The notes beneath the pieces are model-generated. The model saw only the letters and a program-made list of their open reading frames with translations. It did not search any database and was not told where the DNA came from. 64,000 nt of DNA from Daphnia carinata (lineage: Eukaryota; Arthropoda; Branchiopoda; Diplostraca; Daphniidae). Shown here piece by piece: positions 1-12,612 of this stretch (its first letter is position 1; each line of letters begins with the position of its first letter). Where the stretch lies: NCBI RefSeq assembly GCF_022539665.2, contig NC_081333.1:3534001-3598000 (forward strand), given 5' to 3'. The translations under genes and the position numbers were made by a program.

Positions 1-104
1 GCTGCAAGCTCTCCACATGGCTGTTCCATCGCAAACGCAGGACACTGTCGTCCTCTGTCGATCCTCCCCCTTCATCCCGGTTGTTGCTGGTGGCCTGATG
101 GGCC
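1..104 (-). CDS. BTB/POZ-domain protein, N-terminal coding exon (partial)
   Basis: The minus strand has an ATG at position 104 in a strong context (GCCGCC before ATG, G after) and stays open to the window edge. It encodes a polar, Gly/Asp-rich stretch of about 20 residues and then VLRLRWNSHVESLQ. This matches the start of the BTB domain in the arthropod BTB-TTK family (tramtrack, lola, bric-a-brac type), which opens with an LRWNNH-like block. These are nuclear transcription factors that dimerise through the BTB fold. Only the first 35 residues are in the window, so DNA-binding type and orthology cannot be decided. The frame stays open upstream of this ATG, but the Kozak match favours it. The exon probably extends into 5' UTR to an acceptor near 243 or 256. 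A BTB start is fairly sure; the subfamily is not. Confidence 0.6.
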
Positions 105-1163
105 ATGGCGGCTGCCTGATCCTTGTAGCTGGTCCAATGAAGCTGGCCAAGGATCCGGGCTGCATGTGGCGTGAGGAAGTAAACCTCTTGTTCCTTTTTT
201 CCTTCCTCTTGTCCGATAGGTCAGACAAAATCTGCACCAGAATCTAGATATTTCACTGAAAAAATCCACTATTCTTCGGGAAAACGTCTTTCAGAGCAAA
301 ACTGTTCTTTTTTTCAAATTTGGCTTTTGTTGACGTCGAGCGTTACACCATCTGTGAGGCTGAACTGCAACTGCAGAATCGAGAAAAACAAACGAAATCA
401 ATAGAATTCTCTAAAACACCGGTTCCAAAAACGCACGCTATTTCGTCGCACTATTACTTAATGATGTTAAATCAAACTTGAGCGTTGCATAGCGTGAAAG
501 GCTTAACACTTAAACTGTGGAACGTGAGGAAGGATGTGAACGGCATGGCGTCTTGACCGACAGTGACCTAGTGAGATCACCGACATGGAAGTTTTAACTC
601 TTTTTTTCCCTTTAGTCTTCTCTTAGTGTGTACAATATTTTAATAATCAAAAAAAAGAAAATCATCCCTTCCCTCCTTCGACACGACTATCCAGTTTTCA
701 CGTTCTCCCCTCCCAAGTCTCCTTTCACGAGACGATTTCCAACCCCCCCCAGCTTTTCCCACTACTCCCCCTTTTCGTCCCCCCCCCCTACCCCGAACGT
801 CTGACTCCGCCTACTCGGGAGAAACACGAAGGAAACTCAAAATGCCCCCTTCAGGGTCTCTGAGTAACATACACACACACTCACACAAAAAGTTTTTTTT
901 TATGACGTTTCGAAGAGAGATGGTGGGGAGGCTAAAGAAAACCCCACATTTTAACGACGTTTTCTGTACAACCTGAACGAGTTTTTTGTTGTTGTTGTTC
1001 GCATGCGGTAATCTTCAGCAAAGATTTTCGGCGGGCGAGTAATAAAATGAAACCACCCCATTTTTTTGTGTGTCTACCTGTTGCTGTCTTTCCGTTAACG
1101 TTGCAAAAAGAAAAAGGGAAAAAAATCCCTGCCAATATTTTTTTCATTTCAATGGAGCAATTG

Positions 1164-1182
1164 ATGGCCGCCGCTAGATGGC
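1164..1182 (+). promoter_or_regulatory. CTCF-like motif, copy 1
   Basis: ATGGCCGCCGCTAGATGGC contains GCCGCTAGATGGC, close to the vertebrate CTCF core CCASYAGRKGGC (11 of 12 positions). The same 19 bases occur inverted at 7317-7335. Binding by an arthropod CTCF is an inference. Confidence 0.35.
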
Positions 1183-1738
1183 TGCACGCGTCTAGGGAGA
1201 ACGTTAAAAACTACCTGCTGCTGCTACTGGCAACAGCGCTTTTCGTTTTCATGTTTTGTATGAGATTGGGGGGGAAAAGTAATCGAGATCGAACTGGTAA
1301 TTTGAAAAATAACGAATCATCTGTTGTCTTTTGAAATATAAAATAATTAAATTTGAACAAAAAACTGGAATCAACTTACAGAAACATGTGTGGTAAATTA
1401 TCCCAAAAAGCGCCAACACACACACTGCACACACACACTCTGGCGGCGTTAAACTCGGAAACGAGGGGTGACGGTGGCTAACATTTTCTTTTTCGAAAAA
1501 ACAAAAACCACCACGATTTCTCTCAATCTCACGCCGGTTCTCCCTCAAATCGTATTCCACAGAAGACTTTTTTTTTTAGTTAAAGAAATTGATTTCGTGT
1601 AAAAACTTTAAAAAAAAGCAAATCAAAATTTTGTTCAGGGGTATAGAGGGGGTTGCAGACAACCGAGGGATGTCCCTGCTGCCCACAGACTGAACGTTCA
1701 GAAGAACCCTGTGAGACTTGAACGTTAAAACCCGCATC

Positions 1739-1770
1739 CACACACACACACACAGACACACACACACACA
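1739..1770. repeat. CA microsatellite
   Basis: About 16 CA units with one GA interruption. Several shorter CA/TG runs occur nearby (about 1939-1963, 4752-4769). Confidence 0.9.
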
Positions 1771-4644
1771 CGGTTAGGGGTCGCTGCACCCTTCGCCGCC
1801 TTGGCAACTCCCCCTCGTCTCCCCCCTAACTCTATACTACACAACTATACGTAATTTAAACCCCCCTCCTCCCTGACTAACACACACACACACTCCCCCA
1901 TTTTTTCCCCCTCTGTTTCCCTGGAGGGGGAGGAGCATCTCCCCTCATGTGTGTGTGTGTGTCCATTGGTTGGTGATCGAGTACACACCCGTTCCTTCCC
2001 CTTAAAAAACCTTTTTTGCTCTCTCTCACTCTCCCGAACCGACGGACGGTTATTTTTCTTTTAGAAGAAGTAAAATATTTCATAAAAAAAAAAAAAAGAA
2101 AGAAAGAAAAAAAAAATGGAGGATAGAATAGGAAAACCGACCAGGGGGACGACCCCCCTCGAATGTTGCTCATGTGTATATATAAAAGGGAGGGGATGGG
2201 AGTGCACACACTGGTGGGGGGTGTGGAGAAAAGAAAAGAGAAGTTGGAGCTTTTCTATATCACACGGTCGCCATGACGACACCCCCACTCCTCCTCCTCT
2301 CATCCTCTATGTAGAGGAGAAAAAAAGATAAGGACCCGAACGAAGGGCAGCAACACACGCAGACAAAACTGGCCAGTCGGAGGATGAGTACAAAAAAAAA
2401 TCAAAATCAAAAAGGTTTTAAATTAAAAAACAAAAATCGTGACTAGTGAAAAAAAAATTTATTTTTTTTTTATTTTTTTTTTTTTCAGGTGATTTTTTTT
2501 TTGAATGAAGGGCTAAACCGAAGATGAATTTGAATAATATCGGGACAGTTTTCACGTTGAAAAACAAAAGTCGAATGGTTTTGAACGTGAAGCTTCAAAC
2601 TCGAAGGGGGGTAAGAAGAAAAAAAAAAGAGGCGAATAGACGTGACAAAGGGGAAAAAGCTGATAACTCGGGAGGAAGGAAGAGGGGGGAGGGGAATAAC
2701 AAGGGAAAAGAGAGAGAAGAAAAAAAAGAGGGGAAGGGAGGGATATGTTATAAATGAACGCGGGACTGGGAAAATGGGCGGCGGCGACGGCGGGAGTCCA
2801 TCAGGAACACACACAAAAATGTATATACCTTTTCACGCTGGATTGGTCGTAATCAAACTTAAAGTTAATATAAGATTTAACCAGGGGGGTCACGCTCCGT
2901 GGGGGAAAATCTCGTTTTTCTTTTTTTGTAACATTTTTGAAAAGAAGAAGAAGAAAAGGGTCACGTGACATTGACGTTCTATTCCACCGTGGGGGGATCC
3001 ATACGTCGGGGGGTCTCTATTTTCTCCCATATATAGAGAGCGCAACAACAACAACAAAACATGGCGGATATAGCCAGCAAAAAAAAAAAAAAAATAAATT
3101 CCATTGAATAACAGGTGAATAAATTCTCGTCTGTATAGCATAAGGATGTAATATTTATCCTTTTGTATGTTAAGGTCCCTCTCTTTTTTTTTATTATGTA
3201 TAGGACTTATGTACAGGTGCACCCCACCCTCGGTATCATATAAGAGACATGGAGGGGAAGCTTCTATAGATAATCCCATCATCATCATTTCCCCCTTCCA
3301 AAATATAAAGAATTAGTCCTACGCGTTCCGATTCGACTTTCTTTCTTTTTCATTTAAATTTTATTGAGAACTTATTCATTTTTTAAAATCATCTGTTTCA
3401 GTTTCACATCCACCGCAAAAAAAAAGAAAATTCTATTCTTTTTGCCAATTGAAATGTCCTTTACTTATTTTGATCCGCTTCGCCGCTTTGTGGGGATTAG
3501 TGTGTAAGACAACCACTAATCCGGTATTAGCATCGACTTAACAGATTAAAGTTTGCAAACCTTTTTTCTTCTTTTCTTTTGACGGAATAATTTTATTCTA
3601 TGAAATACCGGCATGTTTTCTCTCTAAACGACATACATTCTTTTTTTTTAGGTTATGGAAAAAGGCAATGTGCGTGTAGGGTGTTGTGTCGTGCACAATA
3701 TGGCGGAAATGTGCAGGTGAAGCATAAACAATTTTTTTAAAGAAAAAAGCGAACAGGTTGATACGAACGTCGACTTCTTTTTTTTTCATTTCCTTCACGT
3801 CATCACGAAAAAAAAAACCGAGGATTTTTTTTTACCCATTTCTTGAGGGGGTGTGTGTATTAACGCCGCTTGCGTCCCCCACATAACTTCCCCCCTCGAG
3901 CAGCTGGTTCAATAATCACTCTCTTCCCCCCCCCCCCCTTACTCTTCTTCGTCTTTTCCTACACCCCCCGACCGGTCGTTAAAATTTTTTTTCTCTTTTT
4001 TTTTTTTTGTTTTCTTCCGTGAGAAAAGAGTGGGGTGGATCAAGAGATGGGGTGGGGCCAGACAGACATTATCCTTATATGTGTGTGTGTTAAAAAAAAA
4101 AGGGGGATGAGAGACAGGATGGTGTGGTAGAAAAATGTCTAGTCGTTCAGAGTTTTTCTTTTCTTTGCTTTCGAGTGCTCTATGATTTTGAAAATGAAAT
4201 TTTTCCCGCGGCTCTCAGCGACACCCGGTGGCGGTCGATTGAACCATGCGTTTTCCCGAACGACCTTGTTCCACTTTTTTTTTTCTAAAGAGGGGAGAAA
4301 AACTTTCGTCAGACGTAACGATATGATAAAGAAAAAAATGTTAAAGAATTTTTCGAGCAATTAAATAAAAGGGAAATTCAAAATACAGAAAATGCTTACA
4401 AAGTTCTCTTTAGAGAGCAGGTTGTGTTAACTTGCACTTTCGATTTCCCATCGTCCTTTTTGATTTTTAGCCCGCGCTAAAATCGCCTAAGGCTTTCATT
4501 GCGCGAATCCCTTAAACATTTCCTGAAAATTGGAAATGATGTGGGTGTAAAAAAAAAATACTTAAAAGTTACGTGTGTGTATGTGAGTGTTAACTCAGAG
4601 AATGGTAAAGAAGATGGGCGGTACCCCAAACGAGTTTTTCAAGC

Positions 4645-4662
4645 GGGGGGGGGGGGGGGGGG
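4645..4662. repeat. G18 homopolymer
   Basis: An uninterrupted run of 18 G on the plus strand. It can form a G-quadruplex and is a likely site of assembly error. Confidence 0.85.
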
Positions 4663-7316
4663 ATATTTTTTGTGTGTGTGCTCAAAAAGACGATATTTAA
4701 AAAAAAAAACTAGAAAAAAAATTTAAAGAAAAATCAAGAGGGGTCATACTGACACACACACACACACACGAAGATATCTTGCTCACCCCCCTAGCCTTCC
4801 ACATACACAAAAATGAGTCCAATATATTTTTCTTCCTTATAATATGAATACGTACAGTATTTGTATTTTATTTTATAAATTTTTTAAAAAGGGGGAGAGT
4901 TACAATGACGTCCAGTAGAAATAGTGTGGGGTGAAGTTAAATATTTAAAATGGAAGGGGATCTACAGTGTGAGTGCGGGGGGGGGGGATAGACTTTTTTG
5001 CGCCCCCAGGACTGGCATTAGTACATAAATAGGAGCACAATTATGATTATTATACCATGATTAGCCGTTATTTTTTTTATTGTTTTCCTTTTAATATTCA
5101 AAAAATTGGATTCGATTAGAGTTCTTACTTTTTATTTAACGAAAATTTATTTGAATTTGCATTTAAATATAGTAGAAAGATGAATTTCCGTTTGAAAACA
5201 AAAACCTTTCCAAAGCAACGAATAAATAATAATATTAATAATATAATACATCTGGCTCTACGTCGTCTTTCAAATTCTTTTTTTCTTTCTACATTCCGTT
5301 ACGTAAAAAAAAAAAAAAAAAAAAAAAAGAAGAGTCCATCGATCAAACGTTTTTTTTTCCATATGTGTTGTTGTCGCTTTTGTTGAAATCGTTGCTGGTG
5401 AATGCTAGTTATTTCTCTTTGAAAATACAATCCTCGTACATATATATTCATTCTTTAAATATTACGTGTGTTATATCTCTACTTACTAATTATCTCTCCC
5501 TCGTTTACGATTATTGATGAATTTGGCTTACGAGAGGATGATGTCGTGTTTTTTAAACGTTCGAGAAAAGTGAATTAGTTTTAAAATAAAAATAAAACGG
5601 GAATAATATTTGTATGATATATTCAAATGCGCTTTTATAGGCAATCACGAATATTCACGAAAATTCTTTCTTTCTTTGGAGAATTTATTTTTGGAAAAGA
5701 ATTTCGTGTGTGTCGGTGTTTTTACATGATCGCCGTGAAAATCGAAGTCGGATCATTTTTACTTCGTGTTTGCGCCCATTTAAATATCTAGGAAATAATT
5801 TTTTTGTTTTCTCTTTGACCGACAAAGGAACTCGACCGAAAATTTCTCGGTTCACTTTATGATATTTTTTGTTTCACCCCTGTCTGTTGTTTTCCCATTT
5901 CACGTAAAAACTAAAAAAAAAAAAACAGAAAACGCAGTACGTGTTTGTTGTCTAGCATCGAAATTCTTTTTTCTTTAAAGTCTCTGTGAGAACCGTGAAG
6001 ACATAAATTTTCAAATCCCGACCCCCGCACATGTATACGAGGACGAACGCCAACAAAATAATGGAGCTGGATGGGGGGTGAGAAAGGGGGGGGGGAACAT
6101 TTTGTTGAGTTCGTTCACCCCTTTTTTTTTTCTTCTTCTTTTCCATCAAATAAACGTATATATTTTTTGAATAATCTAACCCCTCAGCAAAACCAACCCC
6201 TCCCGTTATTCCCCCCCCCCCCTCAAATGTGTATATATATATTTTTGAATTCATTTCTATAGAGAAAAAATGTGTATTGTATAACCTACATTACGTCAAG
6301 TGTCGGAGGGGGAGATATGGACGGATATCCTCTACCATTTTTCAGAAATGAAAAAAAATTATCGATCGTTCCCATCCGGTAAATATTTAAAGTCATTTGA
6401 AAAATGATAAAATTGAAAGATTCAAAACTTGTAAGTATTTTAAAAGGTAAAATCTACTTCTAGAGACGAGGTCGATTGTGCCTCAAAGATGAATTTTTTT
6501 TTTGTTCAACTTTATGTATAGGGAAATCAAAGGGGTTCCGGGGTTGTATCAAAAGGATAGATTGTGAATTAGGTCAGTTGGTTATTTGAATATCAAATGG
6601 AATTTTTTTTTTTTTTTTTTCGTCTTCTTTCTTTTGTATATGTGGGGTATCTTTCTATACCGACACAGATTCTTCAGGGTTGGAGAAATCAGAAAGAAAA
6701 ACGATGAGGGGTAGAAAAAGATGGTCGAGTGTGATAGAGCGTTCTTTTCTCGAGTTTTTAACCCTTAGACAACAACAACAACAAAAAGTAAAAAGGGTTA
6801 TAGATAGGAACCGTTTTTTTTTCTTTCTCCATTCTTCTCTTCAACCACATATGGTCAAAAAAAGGAAAGAGAATGATAGTCATGTCGTTCCATCCCTCCC
6901 ATTTCCCAACTCGTTTCTTCAACTCCATCAACAGTTTCCATCTTATTTCACCATTTCTCGTCAAATGTAAAATCATTTCAACGTGTAAAAAAAAAAAACA
7001 ATAATACTTTCATTAAAATCATTCAGAGCATTTCAAGTCGACAGGTTCGTTTCCCGCCAAAAAAAATTCAAACATTGTTAAAATTATTGACGTGTTTAAA
7101 GGATTTCGTGTTATGCGATCGCCGTGAGTTGTAACGAAAAAAGACTTCGATGACGTATGGGTGAAGCAAATCATGAAAATATTTTACAATTTAAAAAAGA
7201 ACTTGTTGGAAAGAAAGGGAATATCTTTAAGAAGCATCCCCCCACCTAATGTCTACAGGTGTGCATCTTTGACTGTCTGTACAACCGGCGTATATAATAT
7301 ACCTGTCCAGAGCAAT

Positions 7317-7335
7317 GCCATCTAGCGGCGGCCAT
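7317..7335 (-). promoter_or_regulatory. CTCF-like motif, copy 2 (inverted)
   Basis: GCCATCTAGCGGCGGCCAT is the exact reverse complement of the 19 bases at 1164-1182. The two copies therefore face each other across about 6.1 kb of low-complexity DNA. Confidence 0.35.
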
Positions 7336-8094
7336 TTGTTTACATTTTTTAAAAGCACTTTATTGTTTGTTGTTATTTCTCCTTTTTTTTCTTTTAATTC
7401 TTTTTTGTCTTCTCCCCAGAAACTGAAAATGTCGACGACAATGTCCGTAAGAGAGAAATTCACGCCCACAAAATGTTGTCCTTTTTTTTTTCCTTCTCTT
7501 TCTACCCCCCGAAGCTCTTAGCTCACTCAGCCGGACAGGGAGCTTCTTTTTTTTTAATGTTAGCTTCTCTCGCTAGAGAAAGAAAGACACACACACACAA
7601 AAAAAAAGGGGCCTCGTACAATGTACTTTGCTTGATTTTAAATAGTAATAAAGCGTCGTGTAGAAGCAACACGAATATTAATAAACGCGTGCGCGAAATA
7701 ATCGGAAAACAATAATCAATCGGGAGAGAATTCTACCAAAAATAATGAAGAAAATAAATAAATGAAAAAGAAAGAGGGATAAAAAAAAAACGAGATTACT
7801 TAAAAAAAAAAAAAAAAGGGAGGGCTCTGTATAGTTCCAGGAAGTGGTTTTATTTTTACAGCCGAAGCGCAACCGGGTTCCCGAAAATTCACGTCCGGAA
7901 TGAAAAATAAAAAAGAACCTCCTCGACTGGTTTTTTTGATAACCAACACAACAACAGACGCAGACACTGGAGTATTTATTATTTCGGGTCGAAATGTTAT
8001 AAGAAAATATCGGGAAGACGAGAAGAAGAAAAAAAAAAAAAAAAAAGAGGAACAGAATTAACATAAAAGTCTCGTATGTGTTAAGAATCTCAGT

Positions 8095-8131
8095 GGGGGG
8101 GGGGGGGGTTTGGGTGGAAGGGGGGGGGGGG
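8095..8131. repeat. Paired G tracts (G14 and G12) with G-rich linker
   Basis: Runs of 14 and 12 G are separated by 11 bases that include GGG and GG. This is a strong candidate for intramolecular G-quadruplex formation. Confidence 0.8.
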
Positions 8132-8266
8132 ACCAGACGTTGCACACAGCCCGAAGAACTCGTTTAAGAGAGTAAGAAAAAAAAAAGTAGTGAGGAACCT
8201 TTGCGAGCTTAGAGCAGCACTCCCCCCCTTTCTATCCTTCCCTTTTAGTATTTTTTGTTTTCTTTA

Positions 8267-8294
8267 AAAATAAAATAAAATAAAATAAAATAAA
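8267..8294. repeat. AAAAT pentanucleotide microsatellite
   Basis: Five to six tandem AAAAT units. Confidence 0.85.
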
Positions 8295-9257
8295 GAATAT
8301 ACACTAAAACATTTTTTTCAAGAATAAAAGGAGGGCTACAGACAGTTGCTGTTGGATGGCCCTGAAGCGGTATGCGGCGCTTCAGCTCCGGCCAACAAAT
8401 AATAAGACTGCTGCATTTTTACAATAATAATGAATTCTTTTCAAATGGTATTCACATTTTTTCCGTAAATGTTGGTCAACTGATTTCGATAGCCGAGTTG
8501 AAGCAAAAAAAAATCTGGATTTTGTCTACTCCCGAAAGGTAAAAAAAGTGGTTCCCGATATTTAAAGTAGAACTGATGTTTTCGCTGTTGCGTTGGTAAA
8601 GGGTTAAAATGGTGGGGGAGAATTTGAAAAAAAAAAGGAAGTGGGGTGACTGAACGCCACCCACTCTTTTTTCTTCTTCTCTATATTTCCCCCCTTCACT
8701 GCCAACCCCTTTCATCTTACCAGGACTGGAATGGAGTTAAGAGATTGCCGAAAGGGATCGTGAAGATGGCAGCACTATATTTATACACACGGGAGATTTT
8801 TGTCTTCTTTTTCTTTTAAAAGCTAAACAACATTCTATCGTTTTTCTTTCTCCCGCTCCCCCCTCTCGTTTCGTCCTTTTTTTTTTGTTGCACGCCATTC
8901 CTAAACAAACGGACCGCGTGCTCTTTCTTTAACAGACAACTCCCCCCATCTTCTCCATTTTGAGAAGAAAAAAAAAGAAAAGTTTTTTTTTCTTCTTCAG
9001 AATGAAGACAAAAAAAGTAAATAAAGTTTGGAATCCTTTTCAAGAGTTTCTTTTACAATCTGTCACCCCATCTTCCTTCCTTCCTGAAATGACTTCTCTC
9101 ACCTGTGTGTAACATGTTTAAGAATTTTACGCTGAATATTTCAAGAGCTTTAAACTTAGGTAGTCATGAAATGCTAAATTTTGCAAGGAACTTGTTTTGA
9201 TTCTACTCGTTTCTTTAAATATCAAAATTAGGATACAAGGAATAAAGTAATGATTGG

Positions 9258-9824
9258 TTACGTGCTTGGGCTTGTACTCTGCATTGCTAATTGGGTCTGT
9301 GCAATGTCATGTAGGGCATTCTGAATCTTCTCTAGCATTAGTTCTCCCTCGCTCACAACCTCCCTAAGTCGTGCAGCAGCATCCTCATTTCCCTCCTCCA
9401 ATCTTCTGAGGCTTGCAATCTGCAATCAAATAACAAATGTTACCCATTATTCGATAAATATTATTACGTCTCATTCATAAAGCTCAGTCATACTTGTAGC
9501 TCTGTGGTTGAGTCTTCACTGGGTAAAGAATCGATAAGGACGTCGATATCTTTTGCACAACGTGCAATTAATGTGGCAAAAAGTGAAGCGTGATCTTCTT
9601 GTTGTTGCTGTGGTGTTCGGTTGCCGGCCCGATCGAAGCCAGGGAAAGTTGCCGGTGGGGCAGTTTGTTGCAAGATCCCGATTGCATTGCAAAAATTATC
9701 GGCTTGCTACAACCACGAATTGAACAAGGAAAAAGAGCTGTTATTAAAACACGATTCCTTAAATGCAATTTGCAATAATTACCGCATTAATCGCGTCTTG
9801 TAGTTGTGTCAAACGATCAGCCAT
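9258..9824 (-). CDS. MED21: Mediator complex subunit 21
   Basis: Three exons on the minus strand, all phase 0: 9824-9783, 9706-9494 and 9419-9258, giving about 138 aa. The start [13 protein letters not shown] followed by [14 protein letters not shown] is the hallmark N terminus of MED21 (yeast Srb7). The middle exon carries a Q-rich loop and a segment with [15 protein letters not shown], also typical of the family; the rest is an amphipathic coiled-coil helix. Length fits the usual 130-145 aa. MED21 pairs with MED7 in the middle module of Mediator and helps transmit activator signals to RNA polymerase II in the nucleus. Introns are 76 and 74 bp with GT/AG ends (acceptors TTGTAG and TTGCAG). 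It lies 227 bp downstream of the Nudix gene on the same strand. Identification is secure; exon ends were read by eye. Confidence 0.93.
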
Positions 9825-10051
9825 TGTCGACGGAACTTTACGAAATTGTCAATGCCAACGCCACCTAGTGATGAACAAATTAAACAACTGTAATGTTGAC
9901 CTGTATTCAACAGAACAGGAGCATACATTTACATTAAACTGTGCAGTTTTTAATTTCCTATTTGCATAATTGTAGGACTAATTGTTCCAACAAGCAAAAC
10001 TAAGAATTTTATAGTCTCAAGTACTAAATGTTGCGACGCCCAATTTTGAAC
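9825..10051. other. Spacer between the Nudix gene 3' end and the MED21 start
   Basis: This 227-bp stretch must hold the end of the Nudix gene's 3' UTR and the MED21 promoter. On the minus strand an ATTAAA lies at 9954-9949, about 100 bases after the Nudix stop codon, and may be its poly(A) signal. A CTCF-like CACTAGGTGGCG (minus strand) lies at about 9854-9868. No TATA box is evident. Confidence 0.4.
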
Positions 10052-11202
10052 CTATGGCAGTTGAAATTTGCGTTCCCCATCGACTAAGTAAATTTGGCTA
10101 TTGCTATTGGTCAACTGATGGATTGATTCGAGACAACCAATCGCTGAGGCAGGGTTATTCACATTGGTAATCGCCATTAGCTGGTTAGCAAAAATTTTGC
10201 CCACCTCGAAAGCCAGTGGATGAGTCGCATAATCGGTCAACTTGTACACCCAAGGCAAATTCAAATTAAATTATTTTTATTTGCTGCAAATATATAGTTG
10301 CGACTGAAGCTTACCGGCATCCAACAGGCACTTTTGAGCTCACGAGGGCATATTTTGATTTCCGTTCCTTCAATGGGTCTGAGATATGCTACAAAATAGA
10401 TGTCAGAACAGCCATATCTTGCACTGGGATTTTTCTCTATTGGTTGGAGGTGACGAACCGCAACAAGCGACATGAATTCGGTCTTTATACCAGTTTCCTC
10501 AAAAACCTCTCTTCGGACAGCAGTTGCTATGCTCTCACCTGTAAGTCAATGACTGTATACCATCTTGATAAAAAAAATCTCTTTTGGCAAAGGTATAAAT
10601 TACCTGGATCCACATAACCACCTGGAAGTTTCCAATGTGGTCGTTGATAATACTTCTCCTGGACTACAAGAATTTCATTTTTGTCATTAACAACCATGGC
10701 CCCTGCACCAACCATTGTATGTGCATAGCCAGGTACTTGGCAAGGTTCATCAGATGGCAACCATTTGAGCAAGACACTCAACTCTGGATTTGCATGATGA
10801 AAAGAAAAGCCATTCTACAGAAAACCATGAAATATTTGATTAGGATTTAACCAGAACATTTTTAGGCCTCACTAAACTACCTGGATCAGCACAGGAATCC
10901 ATTCCGAAAAGGCAGGTTCTACTTCAAACCACACACCCCTCACACCATTAGAAGTCCAAGCTTGCAGAGATTCTGTTTATTATGCTTATATGAAACATCT
11001 GATTTAAAATGAACTGTTGTATGTTTAACGTACCTTTTAGAAGCTGTTCCATTTTGCCCCTTTCGTGCGGCTCCTGGTTTGATCGAACAATGATTCCTCC
11101 AAAAAGATCTTTAACGCCTTGGAATGTCGACATTTTCCTAACAATTGATTTGGTTTTGACGAGAGCGCTCTTCAATAAATGAAGAGCAGTGGTAGCATTC
11201 AT
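10052..11202 (-). CDS. NUDT6: NUDT6-like Nudix hydrolase
   Basis: Five exons on the minus strand: 11202-11034, 10972-10881, 10814-10604, 10538-10315 and 10240-10052, giving about 294 aa (human NUDT6 is 316). The Nudix box GX5EX7REUXEEXGU is complete across the exon 3/4 junction: GGYVDPGESIATAVRREVF then EETGI. The N-terminal part (GVWFEVEPAFSEWIPVLIQ, FSFHHANPE) matches the non-catalytic domain typical of NUDT6. Nudix enzymes hydrolyse nucleoside-diphosphate-linked compounds with Mg held by the box glutamates; the NUDT6 substrate is not settled. The first 23 residues are basic and amphipathic, like a mitochondrial presequence, and a second Met at residue 24 (MSTFQGVKDL) could start a cytosolic form. 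The last acceptor (ACAAG at 10245-10241) is the weakest boundary. Introns are about 60-75 bp. Confidence 0.88.
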
Positions 11203-11631
11203 AACAACCGTTCAATAAATATGTCATCACGCCCTATCTCTTCATCTAAACAGTATGATATAGTCTTACGGTTAGCAGCAGGAGATATAGTCCAACGACA
11301 TCGTATAATATTTATGTTGACATCGTTGGGCAACTTTTTATGTCCCGTGAACCCGAGTTGCCACACATTTTCTCTCTCTTATTTCTCTTTTTTATTTTAT
11401 TTTCACGCGTCTTTTAAAAATCTTAGTTGTTCTTCAAACAATCTTTATGGGCGCCAAAAATTTTTACGCGTACTAAGTAAAGCAGTATGAGGAAAAAAAA
11501 AACAAAATACACGAGATTATGTAAACAACGCAATCGATTTATTCTAATGTGTGCGCGATAACTGAAAATCAGAATCTTGCACAATATCGATGTATCTCTT
11601 GCTTAATAAAAAGCTCCCGACTAGCACTACT

Positions 11632-11644
11632 GCCGCTAGATGGC
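11632..11644 (+). promoter_or_regulatory. CTCF-like motif, copy 3
   Basis: GCCGCTAGATGGC, identical over 13 bases to the cores at 1170-1182 and 7317-7329 (inverted). It lies about 430 bp upstream of the Nudix gene start. Confidence 0.35.
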
Positions 11645-11910
11645 AATAAGGGTATTCATAGAAAAGATACTAATTATTCGTCTGCCTTTCTTGCGATACG
11701 TCTGACCGCCCTTCCAGGCAACTGATGTCTCCTCCTACTCACGGTCAAACGCACAAACACGCACGCATACAATTTTCGAGAAAAAAAAAAAAAAAGAGGA
11801 CAAAGTCGCACTGTACACTTCCACCCCTTCTTCTCGTTCCGAATATACGTACACAAACACTTTCTAAGTTTCTACTGACAGCCGTTTGGAATTGTGGCGC
11901 ATTGGCGGCC

Positions 11911-11982
11911 ATGATCATCATTTTGCTTTATTTCCTGGAAATCGTAATGGCCAACCCAATAAACAACACTTTCGAGGAATAG
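11911..11982 (+). CDS. Possible 23-aa hydrophobic micropeptide ORF
   Basis: An ATG in a strong context (GCGGCC before ATG, A after) opens a 23-codon frame ending in TAG. It encodes MIIILLYFLEIVMANPINN plus TFEE: one short hydrophobic segment and a polar tail with an NNT glycosylation sequon. The shape recalls single-pass membrane micropeptides, but no family motif is seen. It is equally likely to be chance, or a signal-peptide exon of a transcript not detected here. Confidence 0.15.
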   Translation: MIIILLYFLEIVMANPINNTFEE

Positions 11983-12612
11983 TTCCCACAACGATCATTA
12001 ACATAAATACCTATCAAAAAGTTTGAAATGGGACGGAATGGACTGTGTCAAGTCTTGTGGATAACAATTTCACGATCCATTCTTTAATCCGGATGAAAAG
12101 ATTTGTGCGTACTACTTATACCTACACCCAAATACAAACAAATTCACCCATCACCGCCACTATTATTACATCCTTGTCCATTCCCTTGTTATTTTTATAT
12201 TCTTCTTTTTTTTCGTTTTTTTTTTTTTTTTTTTTTTGCTATAAAAAATCCTTTGTTTGGTCTGTAGACATGAGCGCCACCACCGCCACTTGATCCTCGT
12301 CGTCGTCTCTCTCTCTCTCCAACTTTTCTTTATATACACACGAAACTATTTTTTTCGCTCTCCCCTCTCCGGCACACACAAAGAGAGAGCAGATGATCGA
12401 TAATTTAGCTGCCTGAGAAAAGGCGCGCATAACACACAAGAGAGAGGGAGCAGGGCCAATGTCACGCTGCCGACATACCAAATAGAACAGTGAAATTTGT
12501 GTAATGAAAAGCGATCCACGTCTTTAAACAACAAAAAAAAGTTTTTGCAGAAAAAAAGATCCACTTTTTTGCAATCATCTTAATAAGAACGAAAAAAAAC
12601 CTTGACCCGTTT

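Larger units (their letters stand above)
243..9257. other. Gene-free, homopolymer-rich region (upstream/5' intron of the BTB gene)
   Basis: I see no convincing coding exon here. Open frames in this stretch are translations of A/T/G/C homopolymers and dinucleotide runs. There are many A or T runs of 8-24 bases, C and G runs of 8-18 bases (for example 4645-4662, 8095-8108, 8120-8131) and CA/TG microsatellites. It probably holds the 5' UTR introns and promoter of the BTB gene read leftward plus intergenic DNA. Two copies of a CTCF-like motif lie at 1164-1182 and 7317-7335. A 10-bp GTCACGTGAC palindrome (E-box) lies near 2960. Confidence 0.6.

Noticed and set aside
11179-11490. 103-codon plus-strand frame opposite the Nudix gene start
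   Set aside because: It overlaps the first Nudix exon in antisense, has no family match, and turns into low-complexity sequence.
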